NCBI RefSeq assembly: GCF_004005995.1
Contig: NZ_CP034767.1
Coordinates: 2,418,001-2,482,000, forward strand
Direction of reading: 5' to 3'
Length of the DNA stretch: 64,000 nucleotides
Origin: Devosia sp. 1566
Lineage (GTDB): Bacteria; Pseudomonadota; Alphaproteobacteria; Rhizobiales; Devosiaceae
The translations under genes were made by a program, and so were the position numbers. Below the pieces are notes generated by a model. That model did not search any database, was not told the DNA's origin, and saw nothing but the letters and a program-made list of their open reading frames with translations. Positions 28,471 to 37,855 of this stretch are shown piece after piece (within the stretch, counting starts at the first letter, position 1; the number at the start of each line of letters is the position of its first letter).

Positions 28471-30111
28471 CTAAAGGCTCGCCAGCAACAAAACCACCCC
28501 AAATCCCAGCACCGCAAAGGCGCCGAGCAGCTCGGCCCACCACACAATACTCACAGTAACGGGATTCTCAGCACCCCCGAGGCGTCTGGCGAGGCCTTTT
28601 GCGCCTACCGCGACGCTGGCCAATGCCGCAACCGTGATCGCCGTACCCAGCCCCATCAGGAACACAGCCGCTATGCCGGCCGCCAGCACGCCTTGCGATA
28701 GGGCAAACACCATCACCACCAGCGCCCCCGAACAGGGCCGCAACCCTACCGCCAGCACCACGGCAAGCTGTTCACGCCAGCCACCGCTCGTTGCCTGCGG
28801 CGCTACGATATGCGCGTGCCTGTGAGCAACATTGCTAGGCGCGTGTGCATGCCCGCGCTCGTGCGCATGATCATGATGATGATCCTGATCGTGATCGTGA
28901 TCGTGATCGTGATCGTGCCCCCAGCCCAGCAGCTTGCGCAACACCAACCACAAGCCCAGCAGGGCAATCAGCGCATAGGAGCCGATGCCGATCCAGTTGG
29001 CGGCATTGCCCATGGCGAGGCTCGTCATCCCCAGCGCACCGGCAGCCACGAGCACCAATGCGACGGCGACAACGGATTGCAGCATTGCCGAAACCACGCT
29101 CAAACGGATGCCGCGGCGCAGCTGGGTCTCGTTGGCCAGCATATAGGATGAAATCACCACCTTGCCATGCCCCGGCCCGGCTGCATGAAACACTCCATAA
29201 AGGAAACTGAGACCACCCAGCAGCCAGAATGCCGTCCAGTCGCTGCGCACGGCATCAAGCGAGGCCGTCATCGCTTGGTAGAAGTTCCTTTGCTGCTGCT
29301 GCAGCCAGCCGAAAAAGCCGGACCGCGGCAGCGACAAGCTCGGCTCTGCGGGTGGGCCTCCAAATGGCGTCGCCGGCCGGGCCTGCGCCATGGCCTCAGC
29401 CGCTTCGGCAGCATTGGCGGGCTCACCCCCCGTGTCACCTGCTGGGCAGGTGATCCGGATCAACCCTTGCGTGCCGCGCATCGCGGCCGCGAGATCCGGT
29501 GGCAGTTCGAGCACATCGGGCCCGAGGGCATAGAGGCGCTCCTCGACTGCCCGATCCATCGGCCGAGGCGGCTCCACCACGGCACTACAACCGGCTGGAG
29601 CGTTCTCCAGGTGCACACTGCCGGCATCGGGGACGGTGATCGCGACGTAATATTCTGGATCATAGATGCCCAGTTCAAATCCGTCGCGGACCTCCTCTGG
29701 GGTTTCCGCCAGGACGGAATAGCTGAGGGTCGTTTTTCCGTCCGCATAAACCATGCGCTGGTCGCCCGCGGCCTCCCAGGCCATGGGCGCATCCTGCGCG
29801 CCGGCAAAGGTGTAAAAGCCGAATTCCGCGAGCCCAGCCAGGTTCTCGTCGGCAAGCTCCTGCAACTCCTCAGGACTGGTAATTCCATCACCATCGGTGT
29901 CGAGGCCCTGAACCACCCAGCTGGAGAAAGCGGCATCAAAGGTCCAGCCGTGGCGCAAACCCGACACCGCGCCATTGCCATCAAAGACAATGGTGACTTG
30001 GGCGTCGATGAAAATATGGGGATGCGCGACCACCGGTATTGCGCCGATCAGCACCAGGCTGGCTGAGGCCAGAAGGCGTTTGACGGTGCGGCGAATGGTG
30101 GGCACGTTCAT
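28471..30111 (-). CDS. DUF1007-NicO/RcnA-type nickel/cobalt transporter fusion
   Basis: 546 residues from ATG 30111. A signal peptide leads into a periplasmic DUF1007 domain beginning AHPHIFIDAQVTIVFD and holding a calcium-binding-like DTDGDGITSPEE loop. After a linker, a NicO/RcnA-like membrane domain follows with FHAAGPGHGKVVISSYM and VGLRPCSGALVVMVFAL. A His/Asp-rich cytoplasmic loop (about 380-420) lies between membrane helices. Such fusions export or handle nickel, cobalt or zinc. The LysR-type gene ends five bases upstream on the same strand. Confidence 0.88.
   Translation of the reverse strand: MNVPTIRRTVKRLLASASLVLIGAIPVVAHPHIFIDAQVTIVFDGNGAVSGLRHGWTFDAAFSSWVVQGLDTDGDGITSPEELQELADENLAGLAEFGFYTFAGAQDAPMAWEAAGDQRMVYADGKTTLSYSVLAETPEEVRDGFELGIYDPEYYVAITVPDAGSVHLENAPAGCSAVVEPPRPMDRAVEERLYALGPDVLELPPDLAAAMRGTQGLIRITCPAGDTGGEPANAAEAAEAMAQARPATPFGGPPAEPSLSLPRSGFFGWLQQQQRNFYQAMTASLDAVRSDWTAFWLLGGLSFLYGVFHAAGPGHGKVVISSYMLANETQLRRGIRLSVVSAMLQSVVAVALVLVAAGALGMTSLAMGNAANWIGIGSYALIALLGLWLVLRKLLGWGHDHDHDHDHDQDHHHDHAHERGHAHAPSNVAHRHAHIVAPQATSGGWREQLAVVLAVGLRPCSGALVVMVFALSQGVLAAGIAAVFLMGLGTAITVAALASVAVGAKGLARRLGGAENPVTVSIVWWAELLGAFAVLGFGVVLLLASL
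28881..28916 (+). repeat. Hexanucleotide tandem repeat in the His-rich loop
   Basis: Five perfect copies of GATCGT (28887-28916) after one degenerate copy. On the coding (minus) strand it encodes alternating His-Asp. Whole-copy changes would keep frame and alter loop length. Confidence 0.85.
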
Positions 30112-30115
30112 TAGA

Positions 30116-31015
30116 TCAGGCAATGGGGTGAACCGCAAACCAGTCCACCAAGTGGTCGATAAGGGCGCGCACCTTACCCGCCAAATGCCGGCGATGCGGG
30201 TATACGGCTTGCAGTGTTTGCCCGGTGGGCAGAAATTCAGTTAGTACGGGCGTCAATTCCCCTTTGGCCACCACTGGGTCTGCGAGGTAAGAGGGCAGCA
30301 CGACAAAGCCGAGGCCCATCGTGGCCGCTCGTCGCGCCGCCAAGGGTGAGTTGACCCGCAGCGGCCCGGTCACTGGCACCGATATGGTCCGCCCCTCTTC
30401 GGTGAAGCGCCAGTTCGATTGCCCCTGCAGGTTTACGTCAACGATGCAGGGCAGCTTGCGCAGATCCTCGGGATGTTGTGGCGTGCCGTGGCTCTTGAGC
30501 AGCGCCGGAGCGGCGCCCACCACCACATGCATGTCAGCAATCTTGCGGGCGATCAGCGAGCTATCGGCCATAGTTGAGATGCGCAGTGCAACGTCGATGC
30601 CTTCGTCAACAAGGTCGACATAGCGGTCCTCCAGCCGCAAATCGAGCGTCACCTTGGGGAACTTGAGGAGATAGGAAAAGATCGCGGGAGCCAGCGTATC
30701 TTCGCCGAAGTTGCGCGGCGCCGACACGCGCAGCATCCCGCGGGGCTCAGCGGTCTGGTCGGTGATGGTTGCGTCGAGCTCGTCCAGCTGTTGCAGCAGC
30801 GCGCTGGCTTCCCGGTAATAAGCTTCGCCAGCTTCGGTGAGGCTCAACTTGCGGGTGGTCCGGTTCATCAGCCGGACGCCGAGGTAATCCTCAAGATCAG
30901 TGACATATTTGGACAGCAGTGCCTTGGAGCGTCCATGCTCTCGCGCTGCCGAAGAGAAGCCGCCGGCGTCGAACACCTGCACGAAGGCACGAATGCGGGC
31001 GAGATCTTGGGTCAT
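30116..31015 (-). CDS. LysR-family transcriptional regulator
   Basis: 299 residues from ATG 31015. The helix-turn-helix is ARIRAFVQVFDAGGFSSAA...SKALLSKYVTDLEDYLG, followed by a substrate-binding domain (GMLRVSAPRNFGEDTLAPAI). This is the CrgA/DmlR-like branch, recognised by the S/PxxFG motif. Its gene runs into the metal transporter gene five bases downstream, suggesting co-transcription. Divergent from a MarR-like gene 146 bases away. Confidence 0.88.
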   Translation of the reverse strand: MTQDLARIRAFVQVFDAGGFSSAAREHGRSKALLSKYVTDLEDYLGVRLMNRTTRKLSLTEAGEAYYREASALLQQLDELDATITDQTAEPRGMLRVSAPRNFGEDTLAPAIFSYLLKFPKVTLDLRLEDRYVDLVDEGIDVALRISTMADSSLIARKIADMHVVVGAAPALLKSHGTPQHPEDLRKLPCIVDVNLQGQSNWRFTEEGRTISVPVTGPLRVNSPLAARRAATMGLGFVVLPSYLADPVVAKGELTPVLTEFLPTGQTLQAVYPHRRHLAGKVRALIDHLVDWFAVHPIA

Positions 31016-31161
31016 GGGCTCCGAACGCACACAGCAGGCTCGGGTGTCGGCATAAACTATCCGGTACAAGCGAACAACAAGCCGTCTTGGCCGTTGCACG
31101 ATTAACGATAGGATGCTTGCTTGTTCGACGTATCCAAGGAGTTCGGACTATTTTCCCACTC

Positions 31162-31584
31162 ATGGCCAAACCTACATCCAGTTCCACGCTGTACCGGCTC
31201 ATCGAAGCGGGTCAGTTGGCGCATAAAGCCTTGCTGACTCCGTTGCTGGAACGCGGATTGGAGCCGGGGGATGACGCCGTGCTCTTTATTCTCGGACGGG
31301 CAGCGACGCTTGAAAGCGATCTTGCCAGCGAACTAGGGTTGGACGAAGCCAGCCTGGCTCCTCGCCTGCGCCGGTTGATCGAGCGCGAGCTTGTCGGCCA
31401 GCAGGCGGTCGGGCCGGAGCTGGCAGTTGGGATCGCCTTGACCGAGCGTGGGATCCGGATCCGCAACAATCTCGCCGACCACTGGGCCCAACTCGAGGAA
31501 GCGCTGATCGGTGAGCTCAAGCCCAAGCAGCGCAAGAAGCTGGCCAACACACTTAAGCGCTTCGTTGAGCTGCTGACCCTCTAA
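31162..31584 (+). CDS. MarR-like winged-helix protein
   Basis: 140 residues from ATG 31162. The arrangement of helices and ATLESDLASELGLDEASLAPRLRRLIERELV followed by ALTERGIRIRNNL is typical of MarR regulators. The predicted wing is short. Divergent from the LysR gene; targets unknown. Confidence 0.75.
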   Translation: MAKPTSSSTLYRLIEAGQLAHKALLTPLLERGLEPGDDAVLFILGRAATLESDLASELGLDEASLAPRLRRLIERELVGQQAVGPELAVGIALTERGIRIRNNLADHWAQLEEALIGELKPKQRKKLANTLKRFVELLTL

Positions 31585-31682
31585 GCTACCAAGATGACTG
31601 CGGTATTCAGCTTGGGTTCATCGGCAATGGTGTTCTCTGCCGCCATCGGCAGGTGATGCCGGACGACAAGAGGAGTGGAGCA

Positions 31683-32138
31683 ATGGCCTTAAACAAGAAG
31701 CTCTTGGCTAGCGGTTTCGCTGCTTTGGCGCTGCTGGGAACCACGGTAGCAGCTTCCGCAGCCCCCGCATTTGCCAGCGCCAATGTGAATGTGCGCTCGG
31801 GCCCTGGCACCGGCTATGCCGCAGTAGACAGCCTGCAGCGCGGTCAGCCGGTGGATATCGATTACTGCCGAGGTAGCTGGTGCTATGTAACCAAGCCCGG
31901 TCCAGATGGGTGGGTTTCCGCCAGCTACCTGGAACGCGGCCGCGATCGGGGCCCTCGCTGGGATGATCGTGGCTGGGACCGCCCGCGCGGGTGGAATCCT
32001 CCCCCGCCGCCCCGCTGGCACCCGCCCCGTCCGCCGCGTCACTATGACGACTATCGGCCCTATCGGGTGTACCCAGCCGAGCCAGACGCAAGCTTCTGCT
32101 TTAACGGCCCCAACGGTTACTTCTGCGCCGGCAGCTAG
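31683..32138 (+). CDS. Secreted SH3b-domain protein with Pro/Arg/Trp-rich tail
   Basis: 151 residues from ATG 31683, preceded by GAGGAGTGGAGC. Signal peptide, then an SH3b domain nearly the same as in paralogue 2 at 17.5 kb (ANVNVRSGPGTGYAAVDS, CRGSWCYVTKPGPDGWVSA), then a low-complexity basic tail with repeated PRW/PPPPP. It lacks the crystallin/I36-like module but ends with two Cys (FCFNGPNGYFC). It is a fourth member of the window's SH3 family. Confidence 0.82.
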   Translation: MALNKKLLASGFAALALLGTTVAASAAPAFASANVNVRSGPGTGYAAVDSLQRGQPVDIDYCRGSWCYVTKPGPDGWVSASYLERGRDRGPRWDDRGWDRPRGWNPPPPPRWHPPRPPRHYDDYRPYRVYPAEPDASFCFNGPNGYFCAGS

Positions 32139-32147
32139 CCCGGCTGG

Positions 32148-32174
32148 GCGCCGCCCCTAGGCGGCGCTCCTTTT
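32148..32174 (+). terminator. Intrinsic terminator of the 31.7-kb SH3b gene
   Basis: GCGCCGCC / GGCGGCGC stem, CCTA loop, then a short T run. It overlaps the end of the leftward frameshifted gene. Confidence 0.8.
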
Positions 32175-32615
32175 ACTCGACTCGCAAGCGCTCCACATCG
32201 ATCCCATGCCGCTCCAGCGGCTCGCGCATGCGTCGCGACAGGAACTCGTTGAGACCATAGACGGCGAGCGCGCCGACGACGATGGCGATGGCAAAGCCGC
32301 GCAGTCCGTCCTGGCTCGCCGCAACGATGGCGCAAAACAGCGCTACCGCCGCCACACCCAGCAGCGTCCAGCCCTTGCGCTCACGGCAATCCCCAGATTG
32401 CGCGCCCCGGAGTGCAGCAGATCGCGCAACTCGCTGTCGCTCATCGCCGCCAGCGCCGGATTGCTGCGTTCGCGCCGTATGATCTCGAGATAGCCTTCTA
32501 CTCGCCGCAGCGTCAGCGCTTCGCGCTTGTCGGTGCCTTTGCCGCGCGCCAGGAGCTTGAAGCCGCCGCCGACCAGCAACAATACCAGCGCCAGCTCGAT
32601 CAACCAGATCATCAT
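32173..32615 (-). pseudogene. Small membrane protein gene split by a one-base frameshift
   Basis: Two overlapping frames complete each other. From 32615 the first gives an N-terminal membrane helix (IWLIELALVLLLVGGGF) and a charged helix up to ARNLG; then the reading must change frame at the CCCC/GGGG run at 32391-32394. One extra G would continue into DCRERKGWTLLGVAAVALF and a second membrane pair ending HGIDVERLRVE. Joined, about 147 residues. It may be a true pseudogene, a sequencing error, or programmed slippage. It lies 16 bases downstream of the EamA transporter gene. Confidence 0.65.
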
Positions 32616-32631
32616 CTGTTCTCCTCAGCCC

Positions 32632-33552
32632 TTAGTCTTTGCCCGGCAAGATAGGCGCGACTGCCGTTCGCTTGCGCCAGCTTTCACGCGCCATCACCAC
32701 CAAGCCCGCGGCAACAATGATGGCGGCGCCCAGCAGCGAGATGAAGTCAATCATGTGCCCGAACACAAGCACCGAAAGCACAATGGCCCAGGGCAGCGCA
32801 AAATAGTTGAACGGCTGCAAGACGCTGGCAGGAGCAAGGCTCAGCGCCTGGACCATCAGCCCATGCCCGATGCAGGTCGTTGCAATGATGACGAGGATTA
32901 GCGCAACATCAGGCCAGGCCATGGGCTGCCAGAAAAACACGCCGACCACGGTCGACAACACGAGCCCGACAAAGCTGGCATAGGCCATGCTGGTCGCCGG
33001 GGTATCGTGGCGGCTCACCTTTCGAGTGATGACGATGTAGAGCGAGTACAGCGACGCCGAAGCCATGGCATGGAACACGCCCCAATCGAGCGGCAGTCCG
33101 CCCGGGCGCACAATGATCATCGCTCCCGCAAAACCAACGCCAACCGCGACCAATCGGAACACTCCGACCTTTTCACCCAGGATCGGTATGGCAAACAGGG
33201 TTACGAGCAGCGGGTAAACCAGCGATATAGCCTGCAGTTCGGCGAGCGGCACCGTACGCAGGGCCAGGGCAAAGAACCAGATCTCCACGATCAGCAAGGT
33301 GCCGCGCAGCAGCTGCCACCCCGGGACCTTGGACGACAGCGCCTGCCTCAACGGCGCCTGACGCAGTACCAGCACGAGTGAGAAGGCAGCAAAGCCCCAG
33401 AAGCGCAGCATCGTCGTCTGGAACGGCGAGTAGTTCTGCACCAGCACCTTGGAAATGGCATCCTGCACCCCGAACACCGAAATGGTGATCAGCGTCAGCA
33501 TCATCGCCCGGCCGATCTGGTCAGGCTTGGACTGGGCTATTACAGCGGACAT
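32632..33552 (-). CDS. DMT-superfamily (EamA) transporter
   Basis: 306 residues from ATG 33552, ten hydrophobic segments in two EamA repeats. First-repeat motif FGVQDAISKVLVQNYSPFQ and MLRFWGF, then LRTVPLAELQAISLVYPLLVT; second repeat ASASLYSLYIVITRKVS. This pattern fits the RhaT/SAM-type drug-metabolite exporters. The frameshifted small gene follows on the same strand. Confidence 0.88.
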   Translation of the reverse strand: MSAVIAQSKPDQIGRAMMLTLITISVFGVQDAISKVLVQNYSPFQTTMLRFWGFAAFSLVLVLRQAPLRQALSSKVPGWQLLRGTLLIVEIWFFALALRTVPLAELQAISLVYPLLVTLFAIPILGEKVGVFRLVAVGVGFAGAMIIVRPGGLPLDWGVFHAMASASLYSLYIVITRKVSRHDTPATSMAYASFVGLVLSTVVGVFFWQPMAWPDVALILVIIATTCIGHGLMVQALSLAPASVLQPFNYFALPWAIVLSVLVFGHMIDFISLLGAAIIVAAGLVVMARESWRKRTAVAPILPGKD

Positions 33553-33764
33553 GAAGACGGCTCGCGCATGGATGAAAGCACCACCGGCCGGCGCCGGCCG
33601 GGCTGAGCCATAGCGCAAGCAGTGCCTGCACGCCACCTGCCAGCGCCGATTCAGCCCGCCACGACAGCTTGCAAAATCAGGACGGCTCACCATCTTGTTG
33701 GGAGGTTGAAGCAGGCAGTGGAAGCGGCCTATGGTCCCTTCCCGTCTCCCCTAGCCCCGCACCG

Positions 33765-34544
33765 ATGACGAATCACCCCGTTCTGCCGCACTCCCATCCT
33801 GTCGCTCTGGTGACGGGCGCCAGCGATCGCATTGGCGCCGCCATAGCGCGCACGCTGGTGCAGGCGAACTACAAGGTAGTGGTACACTATCGCACCGGCG
33901 CGGAAAAAGCCGAGCAACTCTGCCGCGAGCTTAACCGCGTTGGCTCGGCCATTGCCGTGCAGGCGGACCTAACAGTCCGTGCCGAACGCGCGAAGCTGGT
34001 GATGGAGGCAAGCGCTGCCTTCGGGCCAGTGACCGTGCTCGTCAACAATGCATCCGTGTTCGAGCCGGATAGCGCTTGGGACGTCGATGAAGCGCTGTGG
34101 GACACCCACTTCGCTATTCATGCGGAAGCGCCCGTGTTCCTCGCCCGCGATTTCGCGGCGCAACTGCCCGAGGGAGTGGCGGGCAACATCGTCAACATCA
34201 TCGATGAGCGCGTGCTGCACCCCTCGCCGGCTTATTTCAGTTACACCCTCTCCAAATCCGTGCTGTGGACCGCGACCCGCACCATGGCGCAAACTTTTGC
34301 ACCGGCCATCCGTGTCAACGCCATCGGCCCCGGCCCCGTCATGCCCCATGCCAGCCAAAGCGCCCGGGACTTCGAGCAGGAGATCGAGGATTTGCCGCTC
34401 CAGGTGCATGCCGGCGCACAGGGCATTGCCGACGGTGTGTTGACCCTGCTCAACAACCCGTCCATGACCGGCCAGATGCTGTTGCTCGATGGTGGCGAGC
34501 ATCTCCAATTTCTGCCCCGAAACGCTGCTACGCCACGAAGATGA
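33765..34544 (+). CDS. SDR family oxidoreductase, pteridine-reductase-like
   Basis: 259 residues from ATG 33765. The Rossmann [12 protein letters not shown] glycine-rich loop, NNAS motif, and catalytic Tyr/Lys in [12 protein letters not shown] identify the short-chain dehydrogenase fold. The TGAxxRIG form and [18 protein letters not shown] resemble bacterial pteridine/dihydromonapterin reductases (FolM-like). That substrate is inferred. The stop overlaps the uvrC start by 4 bases. Confidence 0.82.
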   Translation: MTNHPVLPHSHPVALVTGASDRIGAAIARTLVQANYKVVVHYRTGAEKAEQLCRELNRVGSAIAVQADLTVRAERAKLVMEASAAFGPVTVLVNNASVFEPDSAWDVDEALWDTHFAIHAEAPVFLARDFAAQLPEGVAGNIVNIIDERVLHPSPAYFSYTLSKSVLWTATRTMAQTFAPAIRVNAIGPGPVMPHASQSARDFEQEIEDLPLQVHAGAQGIADGVLTLLNNPSMTGQMLLLDGGEHLQFLPRNAATPRR

Positions 34545-36436
34545 CCGACGATACCCGAACCGGCGCACCGCAGGCTTGCGGCCCTGATGTAATTCGCGCC
34601 TTTGTGCGCACGCTCCCGGCCGCGCCTGGCGTTTACCGCATGCTCGATTCGAGCGGCGAGGTGATCTATGTCGGCAAGGCGCGCAGCCTCAAGGCACGCG
34701 TCTCTAACTATACCCGACCTGAGGCCCTGCCCGTGCGCATCCAGCGCATGGTTGCGGCTACCTGCTCCATGGAGTTCGTGCGCACTGAAACCGAGAGCGA
34801 GGCCCTGCTGCTTGAGGCCAACCTCATCAAGCGGCTCAAGCCCCGGTTCAACGTGCTGCTGCGCGACGACAAGAGCTTCCCCTATATCCTCATCGCCACC
34901 GATCACGAGGCGCCCGAGCTGATGAAGCACCGCGGCACCCGGCGGCGCCAGGGGCACTATTTCGGCCCCTTCGCCTCCGTTACAGCGGTCAATCGCACCA
35001 TCGCCAGCCTGCAGAAGGCGTTTCTGCTGCGCAACTGCTCGGACAGCTTCTATGCCGCCCGGACGCGCCCATGCCTCATGCACCAGATCAAGCGCTGCTC
35101 CGGGCCGTGCACGCGTGAGATTTCGCTCCAGGACTATGGCGAGCTGGTGCACGAGGCCAAGGAATTCCTCAGCGGCCGCTCGCAAAGCGTCCGCGACCAT
35201 CTGCAAAAGGACATGAATGAGGCGGCCGAAGCGCTTGATTTCGAACGGGCTGCATTGCTGCGCGATCGCCTCTCGGCTTTGGCGCTGATCCAGTCGCAGG
35301 GCGATGCCACCGCCAAGAGCGTCGAGGAAGCCGACGTGTTTGCCATCCACCATGAAGGTGGCCAGTTCTGCGTTCAGGTGTTCTTTTTCCGCGCCTTCCA
35401 GAACTGGGGCAATCACGCATTCCGCCCCCGCGCCGACGCCAGCATGTCCGATGCCGAGGTGCTCGAAGCCTTTGTCAGCCAGTTCTACGAGTCACGGACG
35501 CCGCCCAAGCTGGTGCTGCTGAGCCACGAGCTCAGCGAACCCCAACTCATGGAAGAGGCCCTGTCCTCTCGCGCCGACTACCGGGTCCGCGTGCAGACGC
35601 CACAGCGCGGCGAAAAACGCGACCTCGTCAATCACGCCCTCAACAATGCCCGCGAGGCACTTGGTCGCCAACTGGCGGAGGGCGCCACCAACCGCACCTT
35701 GCTTGAAGGCGTTGGCGAGATCTTTGGCCTCCAGGAAGTGCCGCGCCGCATCGAGGTCTACGACAACTCCCACATCTCGGGCACCAATGCCGTAGGCGCC
35801 ATGATCGTGGCGGGCGAAGAGGGCTTTTCCAAAAAGCACTACCGTACCTACAACATCCGCTCCACCGACATCACCCCCGGCGACGATTTCGGCATGATGC
35901 GCGAAGTTCTCACCCGCCGCTTCAGCCGGCTTGCCGCCGAAAGCCCCGACGACGCGGAGGACGAAGCGACCGGCATGCCCGATTGGCCCGATGTCGTATT
36001 CATTGACGGTGGTGCCGGCCAGCTTAATGCGGTGCGCGAGGTCATCGCCAAGCTGAACCTGCCCAAGGACGTGACCTTTATCGGCATTGCCAAGGGCGAG
36101 GAGCGCGATGCCGGCCGCGAAAAATTCTTCATGGAAGGCCGGGATGCCTTCATGCTCCCTCACCGCGATCCGGTGCTGTATTATGTGCAGCGCCTGCGCG
36201 ACGAAGCCCACCGCTTCGCCATCGGTACTCACCGGGCCCGCCGCAAGAAGGACGTGGTCAAGAACCCCCTCGACGAGATCGAGGGTATCGGGCCCACCCG
36301 CAAGCGGGCCCTGCTCAATCATTTCGGTTCAGCCAAGGCGGTGGGCCGGGCTTCCTTGCAGGACTTGGCAGCAGTGCCGGGAATCTCCGATCAAATGGCG
36401 CAGATGATCTACGACCATTTCAACCGCGTGGAGTGA
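34541..36436 (+). CDS. uvrC: UvrABC excision nuclease subunit UvrC
   Basis: 631 residues from ATG 34541. The GIY-YIG-type N-terminal nuclease ([19 protein letters not shown]), a central Cys cluster region ([13 protein letters not shown]), a UVR domain for UvrB binding ([21 protein letters not shown]), the RNase-H-like C-terminal nuclease ([34 protein letters not shown]) and tandem helix-hairpin-helix motifs at the end. It nicks DNA on both sides of a lesion. Translationally coupled to the SDR gene. Confidence 0.97.
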   Translation: MTDDTRTGAPQACGPDVIRAFVRTLPAAPGVYRMLDSSGEVIYVGKARSLKARVSNYTRPEALPVRIQRMVAATCSMEFVRTETESEALLLEANLIKRLKPRFNVLLRDDKSFPYILIATDHEAPELMKHRGTRRRQGHYFGPFASVTAVNRTIASLQKAFLLRNCSDSFYAARTRPCLMHQIKRCSGPCTREISLQDYGELVHEAKEFLSGRSQSVRDHLQKDMNEAAEALDFERAALLRDRLSALALIQSQGDATAKSVEEADVFAIHHEGGQFCVQVFFFRAFQNWGNHAFRPRADASMSDAEVLEAFVSQFYESRTPPKLVLLSHELSEPQLMEEALSSRADYRVRVQTPQRGEKRDLVNHALNNAREALGRQLAEGATNRTLLEGVGEIFGLQEVPRRIEVYDNSHISGTNAVGAMIVAGEEGFSKKHYRTYNIRSTDITPGDDFGMMREVLTRRFSRLAAESPDDAEDEATGMPDWPDVVFIDGGAGQLNAVREVIAKLNLPKDVTFIGIAKGEERDAGREKFFMEGRDAFMLPHRDPVLYYVQRLRDEAHRFAIGTHRARRKKDVVKNPLDEIEGIGPTRKRALLNHFGSAKAVGRASLQDLAAVPGISDQMAQMIYDHFNRVE

Positions 36437-36517
36437 GAGCTCCGGGATGCAGCCTTAGCCATAAGACTGAGCTCAAGGCCCTCGACTCCTCTGGAAACCC
36501 GCGCTAAGCTTCGGTTC

Positions 36518-36595
36518 ATGATCAGCGCCGCCACCTTCTCGTTTTGGTATTTTAGCTATCCGCTCCCGGCGGAGGCTACCGCGCGCTTGCACTGA
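36518..36595 (+). CDS. Aromatic-codon leader peptide of aroG
   Basis: A 25-codon frame starting ATG 36518 and ending TGA 36593-36595. Residues 7-14 read FSFWYFSY: three Phe, one Trp and two Tyr within eight codons, far above chance. It lies 87 bases before the DAHP synthase start and just before an intrinsic terminator, the classic layout of a transcription attenuator. No strong ribosome binding site is seen upstream of the ATG, which is the weak point. Confidence 0.8.
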   Translation: MISAATFSFWYFSYPLPAEATARLH

Positions 36596-36650
36596 TCCCG
36601 ACACGATCCAGTCAACCCGAAGCCAGCCGCCCCCAACAGGCGGCTTTTTT
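36568..36650 (+). promoter_or_regulatory. Transcription attenuator of aroG (terminator with competing antiterminator)
   Basis: The terminator is AGCCGCC / GGCGGCT (36625-36645) followed by a run of T ending at 36650, only 33 bases before the aroG start. The segment GGCGGAGGCT at 36568-36577, within the leader peptide frame and just beyond its aromatic codons, can pair with AGCCAGCCGCC at 36621-36631, which would prevent the terminator. A ribosome stalled at Phe/Trp/Tyr codons leaves 36568-36577 free; one that reaches the stop covers it. Confidence 0.75.
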
Positions 36651-36682
36651 GTTGGCCGCCTTCCCCTACCGAGGACCAACAA

Positions 36683-37756
36683 TTGCTCAAATCAACTGAC
36701 GACCTGCGCATCACTGCCATCACCGAGATCGCGACCCCCATCGACGTGATGCGCCAGCATCCCCGCACCGATGCCGCGACCCGTACCGTGCTGAGCGCCC
36801 GGCACGAATTCAGCAACATCCTCAAGGGCAGCGACGACCGCCTCGCCGTTGTCGTTGGCCCCTGCTCCATCCACGATCCTCTGGCCGCCATGGACTACGC
36901 GCGCAGGCTGGCGGCGCTGCGGGACCAGTTCGGCGATCGCCTGCAGCTGATCATGCGCGTCTACTTCGAAAAGCCCCGCACCACCGTGGGCTGGAAGGGT
37001 CTGATCAACGATCCCAATCTTGATGGCTCCTTCGACATCGATACTGGCCTGCGCACCGCCCGCAACCTGTTGCTCGAGATCAACAATCTGGGCCTACCGG
37101 CGGCCTGCGAATTCCTCGACCTGACCACCCCGCAATACATCGCTGACCTTGTGTCCTGGGCGGCCATCGGCGCCCGCACCACCGAGTCGCAGATCCATCG
37201 CGAACTCGCCTCTGGCCTGTCCTGCCCAGTAGGGTTCAAGAATGGCACCGATGGCAACACCAAGATCGCCTTCGACGCGGTCAGTTCCGGCCGCGAACCC
37301 CACCACTTCCTCGCTGTTACTAAATCGGGTCGCTCCGCCGTCGCTACCACCACCGGCAATCCGGACTGCCACATCATCCTCCGTGGCGGCAAAGCCCCGA
37401 ATTATGACGCCGCCAGCGTGGCGCTCGCCGCCGGGCAGGCCGGAAAATCCGGCCTGCCCGCGACCATCATGATCGATTCCAGTCACGCCAACTCGTCCAA
37501 GAAGCCCGAAAAGCAGCCCGAAGTGCTGCGCGATGTCGGCCTGCAGGTCGCCAGCGGTGATCGCCGCATCATCGGCGTCATGGTCGAATCCAACCTGGTT
37601 GCCGGCCGTCAGGACCTCGTGCCCGGCCAGGACCTCGTTTATGGCCAGTCGATCACTGATGGCTGCATAGATTGGGACACGACGGTCGCCGCACTCAGCC
37701 ATCTGGCCGATGCTGTCACCGCCCGCCGCCAGGCGACCAACCAGCAGGTCGCCTGA
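36683..37756 (+). CDS. aroG: 3-deoxy-7-phosphoheptulonate synthase (DAHP synthase), class I
   Basis: 357 residues. Condenses phosphoenolpyruvate and erythrose-4-phosphate in the first step of aromatic amino acid synthesis. VVGPCSIHDPLAAMDYA, MRVYFEKPRTTVGWKGLINDP, GARTTESQIHRELASGLS and IMIDSSHANSSK are typical for the E. coli AroFGH type, with the metal-binding Cys, His, Glu and Asp in these motifs. The TTG start at 36683 has GAGGA upstream at 36671-36675. It is controlled by the attenuator just upstream. Confidence 0.96.
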   Translation: MLKSTDDLRITAITEIATPIDVMRQHPRTDAATRTVLSARHEFSNILKGSDDRLAVVVGPCSIHDPLAAMDYARRLAALRDQFGDRLQLIMRVYFEKPRTTVGWKGLINDPNLDGSFDIDTGLRTARNLLLEINNLGLPAACEFLDLTTPQYIADLVSWAAIGARTTESQIHRELASGLSCPVGFKNGTDGNTKIAFDAVSSGREPHHFLAVTKSGRSAVATTTGNPDCHIILRGGKAPNYDAASVALAAGQAGKSGLPATIMIDSSHANSSKKPEKQPEVLRDVGLQVASGDRRIIGVMVESNLVAGRQDLVPGQDLVYGQSITDGCIDWDTTVAALSHLADAVTARRQATNQQVA

Positions 37757-37855
37757 ACCTGCCGCGCTGCGCCTGGGGCCACCGGGCCGCAGCTGCATCA
37801 ACTGGCACGCGCCTCGACCCTTGACCGGTCGGGCGCCTTCCTGTCTTGTTCGCCC

